Below are positions 46,732 to 57,542 of a DNA stretch of 64,000 nt, piece by piece. Origin of the DNA: Bufo bufo (taxonomy: Eukaryota > Chordata > Amphibia > Anura > Bufonidae); contig NC_053391.1 of assembly GCF_905171765.1 (NCBI RefSeq), positions 655,683,750-655,747,749 on the forward strand, given 5' to 3'. Numbering within the stretch: position 1 is the first letter of the stretch; each line of letters starts with the position of its first letter. The position numbers were made by a program, and so were the translations under genes. The notes beneath the pieces were generated by a model, which saw only the letters and a list, made by a program, of their open reading frames with translations, ran no database searches and was not told the DNA's origin.

Positions 46732-47777
46732 ATCTTTTCAAAGTCACACATGACCGCTATGGGATACTTTCTGAATCTACAGAGTACTCCAGGCAGAGTG
46801 TTTGTAAGATCTGGTCCTTTTAGTAGATGATCGTTCAATGCAACACAATCGTACTTTGCTGAGCAATCAAACACCACTCTAATCTTATCTGGTTTCTTTG
46901 AATGGTAGACACATTGATATAGGATGTACCGCACTTCTCCTTCTTTAGGTTGATTCAGTGGCGTAACTACCGGGGAAGCGGCTGCGCCCCGGCAGCGTGT
47001 GTGTCAGTTTATTTTCAAGTTAGTTAAATATGATAGATTCTTGTCTTAATGTTCAGGGCCCCTTCACAGCAGCGGACCAGGCCCCCTCGCTAATGTGATC
47101 TAATCTTACTGTCTCCTGAAGTGTCTGGGATTCGAACCCACAACCTCCATGTACCATGTATCAGAGGCAAAGCTCTTTGATCAAACTGTATACTAATGCC
47201 TCTTAATAGTGCACAGCAAATGATTGATACTAGTGCTGTATAGCCATGTTTTATCAATAGAAATGCTGCTTATTACGTACAGTAGTCATAAGTATAGGAA
47301 TGAGGAGGTGCGATTTAGATTCACTCTACAAACCACGATCTTTTCAAAGTCACACATGACCGCTATGGGATACTTTCTGAATCTACAGAGTACTCCAGGC
47401 AGAGTGTTTGTAAGATCTGGTCCTTTTAGTAGATGATCGTTCAATGCAACACAATCATACTTTGCTGAGCAATCAAACACCACTCTAATCTTATCTGGTT
47501 TCTTTGAATGGTAGACACATTGATATAGGATGTACCGCACTTCTCCTTCTTTAGGTTGATTCAGTGGCGTAACTACCGGGGAAGCGGCTGCGCCCCGGCA
47601 GCGTGTGTGTCAGTTTATTTTCAAGTTAGTTAAATATGATAGATTCTTGTCTTAATGTTCAGGGCCCCTTCACAGCAGCGGACCAGGCCCCCTCGCTAAT
47701 GTGATCTAATCTTACTGTCTCCTGAAGTGTCTGGGATTCGAACCCACAACCTCCATGTACCATGTATCAGAGGCAAA
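46566..47777. repeat. Tandem duplication, 2 x 606 bp
   Basis: Copy 1 is 46566-47171 and copy 2 is 47172-47777, starting at GCTCTTTGATCAAACTGTAT. I saw one base difference (near 46850/47456). Each unit includes part of the 600-bp retroposon, a BEL RT block, a hAT target site with left terminus, and tRNA-like sequence. The duplication therefore came after the hAT insertion. Confidence 0.95.
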
Positions 47778-47808
47778 GCATTTACCCACACAGCCATAAG
47801 GGCTGCAT
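47725..47808 (-). other. tRNA-like SINE module (left arm)
   Basis: The minus strand reads TGGCTGTGTGGGTAAATGC (box A-like) and, about 35 bases on, GGGTTCGAATCCC (box B-like). A truncated copy is at 47119-47171 in the first duplicate. There is no folding tRNA body with a clear anticodon stem, so I treat it as tRNA-derived, not a tRNA gene. Confidence 0.65.
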
Positions 47809-48544
47809 TGCTGCTGATTGAACAAATATGAGACTTCTACTGTTATAGCTGGCTAAGTGTACATCTATACACATGACAGCTGCCCCAACACACCCAGCAC
47901 TGCTATATCTCTATATGACAGCTGTCCCAGCACACTCAGCTCTACTATATCTCTATATATGACAGCTGCCCCAGCAAACCCAGCCCTGCTACATCTATAC
48001 ACATGACAGCTGCCCAAACACACCCAGCTCTGCTACATCTATTCACATGACAGCTGTCCCAGCACACTCAGCTCTGCTATATCTCTATATATAATAGCTG
48101 CCAGAGCAAACCCAGCTCTGCTACATCTATACACATGACAGCTGCCCAAACACACCCAGCACTGCTACATCTATATACATGACAGCTGCCCCAGCACACT
48201 CAGCTTTGCTATATCTCTATATATCTATCTACTGTATAGCAATACTTAGAGATACAGTATATGGATGTAGCACAGCTGGGTGTGCTGGGGCAGCTGTCAT
48301 ATATAGAGATATAGTAGAGCTGAGTGTGCTGGTGCAGCTGTCATGTGTATTAGATGTAGCAGAGCTGGGTGTGCTGGGGCAGCTGTCATATATAGAGATA
48401 TAGCAGAGCTGAGTGTGCTGGGATAGCTGTCATATAGAGATATAGCAGTGCTGGGTGTGTTGGGGCAGCTGTCATGTGTATAGATGTACACTTAGCCAGC
48501 TATAACAGTAGAAGTCTCATATTTTTTCAGTCAGCAGCAAGGCA

Positions 48545-48608
48545 GCTCTTATGGCTGGGTGGTTAGGTGCTTTGCCTTTAGCTTAGGTCGTGGGTTAGAA
48601 TCCCAGCA
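48545..48608 (+). other. tRNA-like SINE module (right arm)
   Basis: The plus strand reads TGGCTGGGTGGTTAGGTGC (box A-like) and GTGGGTTAGAATCCC (box B-like). Opposite orientation to the left-arm module. Confidence 0.65.
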
Positions 48609-48744
48609 GAAACTTTTCTGAAATACAAGCACTGACTCCATATATGGACATACAGGGCGGGACACAGGAAGAGGCTGCATCGCATCGCTGACATGGAGGT
48701 AAGTAGAAGTGTTTATTATTTGTATTTAATACCCGACTGTTACT

Positions 48745-49500
48745 GCCATGGGGGGAGCGGGAGGTACTTGATACTGGCACATGGGGGGAGGGGGGTTGGC
48801 ACCTGATACTGGGACATGGGGGGGGGGGTTGGCACCTGATACTGGGACATGGGGGGGGTTGGCACCTGATACTGGCACATGGGGGGGGGGGGTTGGCTGA
48901 CACCTGATACTGGCACATGGGGGGGAGAGAGGCACTTGATACTGGCACTTTTTTTTGGGGGGGGGGGGAGATGACACTATGATACTGGGACATGGGGGGG
49001 GGGAGAGGCACTTGATACTGGAACGTGGGAGGCGGGGTTTGGCACTTGATACTGGCACATGGGTGGGTTTGGCACTATGATACTGGCACATGGGGGGGAG
49101 AGGCACTTGATACTGGCACTTTCTTTGGGGGGGAGATGGCACTATGATACTGGGACATGGGGGGAAGAGAGAGGCACTTGATACTGGCATGTGGGGGGGT
49201 TGGCACTTGATACTGGCACATAGGTGGGTTTGGCACTATGATACTGGCACATGGGGGGGCACTTGATACTGCCACTTTTTTTTGGGGGGTGGCACTATGA
49301 TACAAGGACATGGGGGGGAAGAGAGAGGCACTTGATACTGGCACATGGGGGGGTTTGGCACTATGATATTGGCACATGGGGGGTGGGAAGGAGAGAGGTA
49401 CTTGATACTGGCACATTGGGGGGGGAGATGGCACTGTGATACTGGGACATGTGGGGGGGGGGAGAGAGGCACTTGATACTGGCACATGATAGGGGGGCAT
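48745..49500 (+). repeat. G-run minisatellite
   Basis: Units built from GGCACTTGATACTGGCACAT plus runs of 6 to 11 G, alternating with GGCACTATGATACTGG. Many closely spaced G runs make G-quadruplex structures likely. Pro-rich minus-strand ORFs across it are artefacts. Confidence 0.9.
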
Positions 49501-49860
49501 CTATGGGGACACTTACTGGCACATTATTGGGGGGCATTATGGGGGACACTAGGCCGGCAGCCTATCAGAGGCCGGACACTGAGGGGCATCTACTGGGGCA
49601 CTATATATGGGGCATTTTATACTGGTACATTATGGGGGGCACTAGCAGGAAAGGGGGAGAGGAGCACTATGGGGGAATTTACTGGGGGCACTATATAGGG
49701 GTATTTTATACTGGGACATTATGGGGGCACTATGGGGACATTAGCTCAACTGGGGGCATTACAAGGGGGTATTTTTGCACTGTCACATTATAAGGAGAAT
49801 TATTACTACTGGGGGGGCATTATGGTGGACTTTATTACTCCCCCATGGTATGACCCACTA
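49500..49860 (+). repeat. Degenerate GGGGCATTATGG-type repeats
   Basis: Loose repeats of GGGGCACTATGGGG and CTGGGGGCATTA continue from the G-run array. No coding content. Confidence 0.7.
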
Positions 49861-51299
49861 ATAGCAGCACCAGCCTCTCCCTGCTCTGCTATCCCTCTGC
49901 CCCTTCTCCAAATCCTTATTATGAAATCTTTCTCATTAGGATAAAGCACAACATCATCTCCGCCGAGCCCCCGGCCAAAGTGTTGAAGTGGCGTCCGAGA
50001 TCCCAAGGGCCAAGTCAAGTAATTGTAAGTTTTCATATGAAATATGTTTATGTTATACACATATAGCAAACACTGTGCCACACAATGTACAGTATATCGC
50101 TACACTGTGCCGCACAATATACAGTATACCGCTACACTGTGCCAAAGGAGTGGGGTTTACACAGGAGCAGGGAGGTGCAAAGCGTGCTGGGGGGGCCCTT
50201 ACAAATATTTGCTGTGGGGCCCAGTCACTTCTAGTTACGCCCCTGGGTTGATTATTAACTTTCTCTGCATGTCCTTCCTCGAGGATGCCTTCCATGAATT
50301 TCAAATAATCATGAGTTTGGGATCTCTTCCCATCCTTTTCTTCAAACATTTCATTCTTGCTAGGGCAAGATTTCTGTTATTTAGCAGACAAGGTCATTCT
50401 CTAAAAGGTAAGGCATTTCAAGATGACCTTGTTGATTCTGCTGAATACTTTCTTCTAGAGTGTGTACAAACTTTATGTCTTCTTGGGATACACTCTTTTC
50501 TTTAGAACTTATGTCTGCAAAGTCGGATTCAAGGATCTTGATTACTTTTGCTGGACTTACAGTTGGTAACTCTTGGACAGATATTCGATGACACAATCCT
50601 GTCACCTCTTGAGTTTGCGATCTGCTATTTTCCTCCAACAACACCCCATCCTAAATCAGTTTTAACCGCGTAGCGTTCACCCTTTCCTCCTGTGATTACC
50701 TTTCGTGGTACCAAGGCTTCGGCACAATCGTAGCCTATCAACAGTCCAACACCAAACTACTTCAGCGGGGACATTTCATGAGATATGACAAATAGGTGCT
50801 CCCATTTATTGGCTGTTTCACAGGTAGGTATGCGATCTCGAACTAGAGGTATATCATCTTTTGTATAAGCTGGAGGTAAATCTAATGTGCAGTTTGAATG
50901 AAGTCCTCTAACTCTCAGTCCTTTGACCCTTTGACTGTTCACTAATGTGTCTCTTCCCGTCATTGTGGTGAGTTTGAGCTTGACTGGTTTTGTAGCCACT
51001 TGTAATTTCTTGCAGATTTCTTAATCAATGAAGGTGACGTCACTCTGGGCATTCAGTAGCGCATAGACGTATACTTTCTTGTTCCTCCTTTTAGGATTTA
51101 ATATGCAAACTGGTACAACCATTGCTGTGCTGTTGCTTTCTCCTTCCCTCACTCTGCAAGAGAATACCAATACTTTCTTTTCTTCCTCAATATCTTTAGG
51201 TATTGAGGATTTATCCTTCTTTGGACGTTCTTCATGTAGTGGTGTAGGATGGCGTCCTTTGCAAACGCTGCATGTGGCACTTTTTAGTAACATGGCCTT

Positions 51300-54075
51300 T
51301 TCTTAGACATCTGAAACACAGTTGGTTATCCAGTACAATTTTTTTCTTTTCATCTGGGGACTTCTCCTTCAATAGTTGGCACTTATGTATGGAGTGGTTT
51401 TCTCCACAGAACATACATTTGAAGGTAGTCTGAAGATTTGTTGGTTCTGTCTCTCTACTGATCCCAGTAGCGACTTTGAACTTGCTCTCGTAGGTATCTG
51501 GACTTTTAGCTGCTGCGTTGGTTGCAAAGCTAGTTGCTCTTGCGCGTCTTATCTCTCTTGCAGGCCTTTCTTCTAAGGATTTTAAGATGTAAGATGATGT
51601 TACTGGATTATATGCTATCCGTGCTTCCTCACTGATGAACTCAGAGAACTCTTTAAAACTTGGGAAGTTCTTACCTAGATCTAACTGTTTAGTCAGATAG
51701 CGATTCCATCTAGAAGCCACTTCTTCAGGTAGCTTAGTTAGCATCCTGTGGTTTTCTAGATAATCGTTCAGTATTTCTAGTCATCGTACATGTGGGATGG
51801 CATCGCTGCATGCTTGCAGGAAGTCACCATACTTTTGGAGTTTGAAGTGTTCTTTAGGACCTATTTTAGGCCAGTTGTAATGCTGCAGAACCCCAAGCAA
51901 CCAGACAAAGATTTGAATAAACGTGGATTTATTGAAAACACAGCAGTAAAGTCCAAGCCAGAAATCATACAGAAATAACGTAGTCCAAATAATAACCTCT
52001 GTGGGAAAATGTCAGAGAAAAGCCGGACCAGGCTAAAGTTCATACAGAAGAGTCTGTGAAACCAGGTACCTAAGGATGAGACGGTGAAGTATCCAAGGTC
52101 TGATCCGAGGCCACACACGGTGCAACTGTAGAGCAGAGAAGAGGTTTCCAGAGGCATTCACTAGAGGAAGACACACAGAGTTCATGCTTGGAACAAACTT
52201 AGTGAATCTGAACCAGCATACTCCCAGGTTGTAGAGACAACAGTGAGCACTGATCAGCCAGGGAGATCACAAAACACCTGCTGGCCAATCACAGAGTGCT
52301 GCTTGTCAGAACCTCATAGGTCATGTGATGATCCTACTCATTAGCACCTGTGCAGCAAATCCCTAATCAACTTAGAATTTGTGCACAGATGCTTTACCTG
52401 CCATTGGCCGACATAGCGCATAAGATGCACGCACACTCGGCCGCGCATTCCTTTGCGAATCACCCCTCGGGCGTGCACACGGACGCCCAACCGACTCGGC
52501 ACGGGCACGGGATCGCGCCAGCATGGACGCCGGAACGGAACCCGCAGGAGACACCGGAGGCAGGACCGGCCGCGATGTATTGCCATCAGCTCAGCAAGTC
52601 TGCCTCTGAGATCCCCGCGTCCCTCCCCTCCGACGCCCATGCGGACGCTCCACTGTGTCTACCAGCAAGGGAACCGGAACCGCAGACTCCCTTACACCAG
52701 TTATTCAGTTTCTCTCTAAAGGCTCTTTGTACTAAGAAAGGATGACCATATCTTGCATTCAATTTTTCCCAAACTTGCTTGTAGGCTTCTTCGTCTTTTC
52801 TATAGAAGTTACCTTCAAGAACTTCCTTGGCTTCTCCACCAACATATCTCTGAAAGTAGAATAACTTGTTAACTGGACTGAAGCAATGATGCTCAATGAT
52901 CATTTCAAAACTTGCCTTCCACTCTATAAACTTCAGTACGTCTCCTGAAAATACAGTAGGTTCCGGAATGGGAAGTCTAGCTAGGACTGTTCTCTGTTGT
53001 CTTGCTGGGTCAATGGTTGTACTCTCCTGAGCATATTTCTTTATTACAAGCTGGAGATTTCCTTCCATTCTCCTGGGCGCATGAAGGAAAATAGGAGTCT
53101 GTTTCTTCACTTAGTACAGATTTCAACCTAAGACTACTCTGATTCATATCCTCTTCGTATAACTTCTTACTACTTTTCCAGACTTTTCATCTGTTGGCGC
53201 TGTGCTTTCATTTCAGCTTCCATTTGATGGCGCTATGCCTTCTTTTCAGATTCCATCTGATAGCATTGTGCATCCTTTTCAGCTTCCATCTGATGGCGTT
53301 GTGCATCCTTTTCAGCCATCAGTTGGCGCTGCGCCTCGATGGCAGCTTCCATTTCAATTTCTGCTCTCTTGACAGCAAGTTGTTCAGCTAATTCCTATCA
53401 TTTGGCTGAAGTATTTCAGGACTCTGAAATGTGGGTGGCACTTCTGCTAGCGAAGGAAGTCACACTTGAGATTGTGGTACCACCTAAGGACCTAGCATAG
53501 TCTCTCATAAAAAGCTCATTCATTCTACTTCTTGCTTTAACTTCATCATAATTAGCTGCAGATGAAAGTTCTCTTATGAGCTTTACTAAATCTTTAGTGA
53601 CTGCAGTGCATGTGTCCATGTTCCTTACAATATCCTGGGAAGGTGTTGTAAACGACCGTAGGTTGACATATGCTGCCATAAGCTCTGATTCAGATTCTTC
53701 TATCGTCTCTACCATATCACTTAAGTTCCCTTTTATACTTTCTTGCTTTAGCTTTTTGCGAATGTCTTTAATGTATAATTTCCACTTATTATACATTCAG
53801 GCGAACCTTTTCTATTTTAATGCTGCTTCCTGCTCCAGATTTTCCAGCATCTTTGAGGTTGATTTTCTGGCACGTGATGAACGTCTTAGTTCATCTGTTT
53901 GGGCTACATTTGTTTGAGGTAAGACTAATGCTGCATCAGACTCTTCTACCTCAGACAGGTTCCCTTGCTCTTCAACTTCTACTCTATCTATCTTTGTATC
54001 CTCTAACAGTGGCATGGTCAGACATTTTACTTTAAATGCTATAACAATCAATACGAATATTAGAGGAACTTTCAC
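51300..54075 (-). pseudogene. BEL/Pao Gag, broken, split by a solo LTR
   Basis: From high to low coordinates: an N-terminal part with ELRRSSRARKSTSKMLENLE (near 53880); NKWKLYIKDIRKKLKQE (from 53790); a coiled coil of repeated QMEAEKDAQRH-type units (53395-53190); the conserved Gag domain PIPEPTVFSGDVLKFIEWKA, FYFQRYVGGEAKEVLEG (53110-52700); after the solo LTR, LPEEVASRWNRYLTKQLDLG (51744) and two knuckles, CMFCGENHSIHKC and CFRCLRKGHVTKKC (51450-51310), with a third cysteine motif CSVCKGRHPTPLH at the Pol boundary. Stops separate several blocks. Gag would form the element's particle. The N-terminal piece recurs at 60294-60438 in the tandem duplicate. Confidence 0.85.
51876..52696 (-). mobile_element. 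Solo LTR in BEL Gag
   Basis: 821 bp with TGTAAGGGAG and GCATTACA ends on the minus strand and the 5-bp duplication CCAGT at 51871-51875 and 52697-52701. It sits between LNNW and PKIGPKEHFKL-type Gag codons. A minus-strand AATAAA near 51925 sets the orientation. It is not the same family as the chromovirus LTR at 24341. Confidence 0.85.
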
Positions 54076-54788
54076 TTTAAATGCAATATTGATAAATGCA
54101 GAAATAAATTACTTTCACTTTAAATGTAACAGTGATAAATGCAGGCAATAAATGACTTTCACTTTAAATACTTTAGAGTCCGTGTAATACAAACTGTCCT
54201 TTGTCTTACTTTAAAGTCTCTTATTTCTGAACACGAAAATGTCTCTTTATGCCAAAACCTATGTGCAATGATTAGTAATAAGAGGAAAGCTTTGTCCTTA
54301 TTCAGAAGAGCAGGAACAAATGTCTGTCTTAAAGGAGACGTGTCTTTTCTTGATATGATGCGATGCTCTGCGCTGACTTGCAATGCTCTGTCCAGACTTG
54401 TGATGCTCTGTGCAGACTTGCGATGCTCTGTATAGACTTGCGATGCGCTGGTTTGGATACGCTGCTTGCAGGCTTTGGGCCTAGTAGCGGGAAACTAGCT
54501 GGCTGCAGTACGTGGTCTCTCCGTGGATAGCGGTGCGGGCACTCTATCTCTGGACTTTGGCCTCCCACAATGTGTCTCTTTCTCTCTCTGGGGATTGAAG
54601 GAGGGTTGGCGCTCTTTCTCTGACTATTTTGCCTTTGCCGTTCTGCCACTTTAAGAGTCGGCTGCAGTTTGACTAATGCACACGTTCTATGGCCTCTATG
54701 GTAGCTCCGCTGAGGTGTCTTTGCTTGCTCACTCAGCTCTAATGCGCTCTTTTCTGTGCAAGTTGAGAAGCGCTATCGCTTTGCCCTC

Positions 54789-55575
54789 TGTGGCAGGTGC
54801 AGCACTATGAAGTGCCTTTTGCGCTGTGGCATTAGAAGAATTTTGATATCTCTGACTTTTTAGTCTAACCAGACTATCTAGTACTCTGCAATTCCTCTAG
54901 TGCAGTTCTATGGAAACAGTAGGTTTAAAGAGAACACCAAATGCTTGAAATAACTTCTTTATTAACTTCAACTTTTCTTCATATATAACACTGCCGCCTC
55001 CGCAGCAGATAGTCCATGTACATAACACATGTTGAAAAGATATCACAAAATGGTGGTATGCATATGATGGTGGTGTATGCAATTTGTTTGATTGTTTGCA
55101 ATTTGGTGGAACTGTGAACAAAAGCTTACAACTTACAACTGGTTGAGTATACAGTTCTAATGACTATATTAACAATAGGAACATTATATAACTGTTTTAA
55201 ATACTTATTTTGGCCTCTCTGCTTCCATAAAACACAGCTCTTAGTGGAGTGAATGTCTGTTCAGCTTTTCTCTCTGGACCCCTGCCCAGCAACAACGGTT
55301 TAACTCTATGCTTTCAGTTGTTTCTGCTGTGTCATTGATCTTACCTTACATTATATAATTAATCTTAAAGGCATATTATCTTTTCTGCTTCTGTGAACAC
55401 AATATACAGTATATAACAGTTATATGACATCCAAACATGAAGTCACAGTAAATAACTCTGCTTTTGTCTTTAACTTATAAACATAGGAACTGTATTAAGG
55501 TTATTGGCAGGTCTAGCTGTATAAACACACAATCTATATAAGCAACTTAGGACAGGTCTTAGCTGGCCAGCTACA
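54789..55575 (-). repeat. 5' LTR of BEL/Pao
   Basis: 787 bp, minus strand TGTAGCTGGCCAGC to CACCTGCCACA. Compared with the 3' LTR it lacks two blocks of about 190 and 115 bp. I see no convincing primer-binding site in the sequence that follows on the minus strand. A tandem copy is at 61152-61931. Confidence 0.9.
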
Positions 55576-55580
55576 ATAAT

Positions 55581-56640
55581 CACTTGATGTTTTCTGTCCA
55601 GTGAATGCCTAATGTTTGGGGCCTGTACTCCACTGGCCTGCAGTAAAATTGTTATCCAGTGACCGCCTAATATACCTCCAGCCACATAATCACTTGATCT
55701 TTTCTGTCCGGTGAATGCCTAATGTTTGGAGCCTGTACTCCACTGGCCTGCAGTAAAATTGTTATCCAATGACCGTCTAATATACCTCCAGCCACATAAT
55801 CACTTGATGTTTTCTGTCCAGTGAATGCCTAATGTTTGGGGCCTGTAGTTAACTGGCCTACAGTAAAATTTATATCCATTGACCGTCTAATATACCTACA
55901 GCCACATAATCACTTGATCTTTTCTGTCCGGTGAATGCATAATTTTTGGGGCCTGTACTCCACTGGCCTGCAGTAAAATTGTTATACGGTGACCGCCTAA
56001 TGTACCTCAGGCCACATAATCACTTGTTTTTTTCTATACGATGAATGCCTACTATTTGGGCCCTGTACTCCACTGGCCTGCAGTAAAATTGTTATCCAAT
56101 GACCGTCTGATTTACCTCCAGCCACATAATCACTTGATCTTTTCTGTCTGGTGAATGCCTAATGTTTGGGGCCTGTACTCCACTGGCCTTCAGTAAAATT
56201 GATATCCAATGACCATCTAATATACCTCCAGCCACATAATCACTTGATCTTTTCTGTACGGTGAATGCCTAATTGTTGGGGCCTCGGATGAATTCAACAC
56301 CTGTGACGACAACGTGTTATCGAATTTCACCTATTATCATTTGGGGTTTATTCAAGGGGGGGATTTCGTTAGCCATGTTTTTAATCCAATTTTATATTTT
56401 TAGTTCTTTTAAACATATGTATTTGACATGTATTTGTACTGGCCTGCAGTAAAATTGATATCCAATGACCGTCTAATGTACCTCCAGCCACATAATCACT
56501 TGATCTTTTCTGTACGGTGAATGCCTAATGTTTGGGGCCTGTACTCCAGTGGGCTACAGTAAAATTGTTATTCAGTGACCGCATAATGTACCTCGAGACA
56601 CATAATCACAATTTCTTTTATGTCAGGTGAATGCCTAATT
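55581..56640 (+). repeat. 110-bp tail repeat of hAT (right part)
   Basis: About nine units at a spacing near 110 bp. A stretch at about 56290-56440 (CGACAACGTGTTATCGAATT) repeats one at 43280-43400. Copied at 61937-62997. Confidence 0.92.
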
Positions 56641-56933
56641 TTTAGGGCCCGTACTCCCGTGGCCTAAAATAAAAATTTTCTAGGCTCCATTTTCTAGGCT
56701 TGAGAATTTCCCTTTAAGACGCATAAAAATGGCCCATGATTAAAATACATATTTTTTGTGGGAATTTTTGTCACTGTCCATGTTGTGGGACTATTTGTGC
56801 ACTTCTAGTATTTGGTGGCAGCAAATATGACCTGAAGGTTTTTCAGGTTCGCCTGCCATTAAAGTGAATGGGGCCCGCCGCGATCGTGTTCGCGGATCGT
56901 CCTGGCCGATGTTCGTCCATCACTACTTATAAT

Positions 56934-57086
56934 TCCCAAGGTGTTAGTGGAAGAATTAATCTATGTTAAGGTGCTTTTTCTGCATGCCAAAGTTTAATAT
57001 ACTGTCCGCAGCTTTCCTTCATAATGTAGGCATAAACCTTAGAACGTAGGTTGCTAGTTTTCTGTTTCATCTTTTTTAGGCTTTCA
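56934..57086. other. Flank of hAT, unrecognised
   Basis: Short single-copy-like stretch to the right of the hAT target site; nothing recognised. Confidence 0.4.
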
Positions 57087-57522
57087 AGGCTACTTTCATA
57101 TTTGCGTTTTTGCTGGATCCATCATGGATCAGCAAAAAAGCTTCCGTTATGATAATACAATCAGTTGTATTATCTCTAAAATAGCCAAGACGGATCTGTC
57201 TCGAAACCCATTGTAAGTCAATGGAGGATGAATCCGTTTTATTTTGTGCCTGAGAAAATGGATCCGTCTTCATTGACTTACATTGTGAGTCATAATGGAT
57301 CCGTCTTGCTCCCCATCCCAGAACACACTCAAAAACGCTGCTTGGAGCGCTTTGGTCATGGGAACACAATAAAACGTAACGGAATGCATTCCTTTCAGTT
57401 CAGTTTTGTCCCCATTGACAATGAATGGGAAGAAAACTGAAGAGTTTTCCCCCGCTATTGAGATCTTATGACTTACTATATCTCAATAGCGGAAATGGAA
57501 AGAGCAGGTTTGAAAGTAGCCT
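57087..57522. mobile_element. MITE with AGGCTACTTTCA ends
   Basis: Ends AGGCTACTTTCATA and TTTGAAAGTAGCCT are inverted repeats. The interior has smaller palindromes (GGATCCATCATGGATC, CATTGACTTACAATG-type, and ATTGAGATCTTATGAC with CATATCTCAAT-type partner). Non-coding. Copied at 63444-63879. Confidence 0.75.
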
Positions 57523-57542
57523 AAATCCAGTATACTGTAGTA

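Larger units (their letters stand above)
47720..48610. repeat. Inverted repeat bounded by tRNA-like modules
   Basis: The left arm (about 47720-48185) and right arm (about 48245-48605) mirror each other: CAGCTATAACAGTAGAAGTC is the inverse of GACTTCTACTGTTATAGCTG at 47832. Both arms carry minisatellite units with ACATGACAGCTGCCCCAGCA, GCACACCCAGC and CTACATCTATAC. The outer edge of each arm is tRNA-like. Confidence 0.85.
46956..50245. mobile_element. Non-autonomous hAT element in BEL Pol
   Basis: The exact 8-bp duplication GGTTGATT is at 46948-46955 (and its copy at 47554-47561) and 50246-50253. Terminal repeats: CAGTGGCGTAACTACCGGGG on the left (46956 and again 47562) and, inverted, CAGGGGCGTAACTAGAAGTG on the right. 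The original element is probably 47562-50245 (2.7 kb). The interior has tRNA-like pieces, a palindrome and a G-rich minisatellite but no transposase. Confidence 0.92.
44672..51300 (-). pseudogene. BEL/Pao Pol: protease and RT, RNase H and integrase deleted
   Basis: Protease region at 51293-50650, with VYVYALLNAQSDVTFID in place of the expected acidic active site. The RT start, KRSQTHDYLKFMEGILEEGH, is at 50349-50260; a hAT element separates it from [20 protein letters not shown] and [20 protein letters not shown] (46934-46745). A second insert precedes FHQFHVKNEDRDFLRILWWE and YLFGAASSPGCANYGMK (46110-45960). HDDGLISLESTESAIKLVKE follows (45943-45650), then an L2 fragment, then FDPLGFLDPVLLRAKEILQ (45010-44950) and GMDEPISENLRPRWESWIGD. 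From there the reading jumps to LERPIQKLVVLLESD, the extreme Pol C-terminus, 40 bases from the LTR. About 3 kb of RNase H and integrase are gone. Confidence 0.88.
43578..55575 (-). mobile_element. BEL/Pao LTR retrotransposon, 12 kb with nested inserts, no integrase
   Basis: The 5-bp duplication ATAAT lies at 43573-43577 and 55576-55580. The LTRs are at 54789-55575 (5') and 43578-44671 (3'). Minus-strand order: Gag, zinc knuckles, protease, reverse transcriptase, then an abrupt jump to the Pol C-terminus. RNase H and integrase are absent, so it could only move with help. Four foreign pieces sit inside it: an L2 fragment, a 600-bp retroposon, a hAT element and a solo LTR. Confidence 0.9.
35873..56925 (+). 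mobile_element. Large hAT element holding several nested insertions
   Basis: The exact 8-bp duplication CTTATAAT is at 35865-35872 and 56926-56933. The ends are TAGAGATTG and (inverted) TAGTGATGG, weakly matching hAT-type termini. Inside are a 38-bp minisatellite, a BED/hAT transposase gene on the plus strand and a 110-bp tail repeat. Without the insertions (two DD37E elements and the BEL/Pao element) the element would be about 6 kb, a normal size for an autonomous hAT. The 3' end recurs at 63282 because of a tandem duplication. Confidence 0.85.

Noticed and set aside
47725..47808. Functional tRNA gene
   Set aside because: Only box A/B-like sequences are present; cloverleaf pairing and an anticodon stem are not evident, and the pieces lie in repeats.
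48297..49550. Proline-rich minus-strand ORFs of 80-154 codons
   Set aside because: They read the C-rich strand of the G-run minisatellite; composition and repeat phase explain the open frames.
44705..54075. Envelope gene in the BEL element
   Set aside because: No signal peptide, transmembrane pattern or additional ORF lies between Pol and the 3' LTR; the leader at 54075 with a hydrophobic start is short and precedes Gag.
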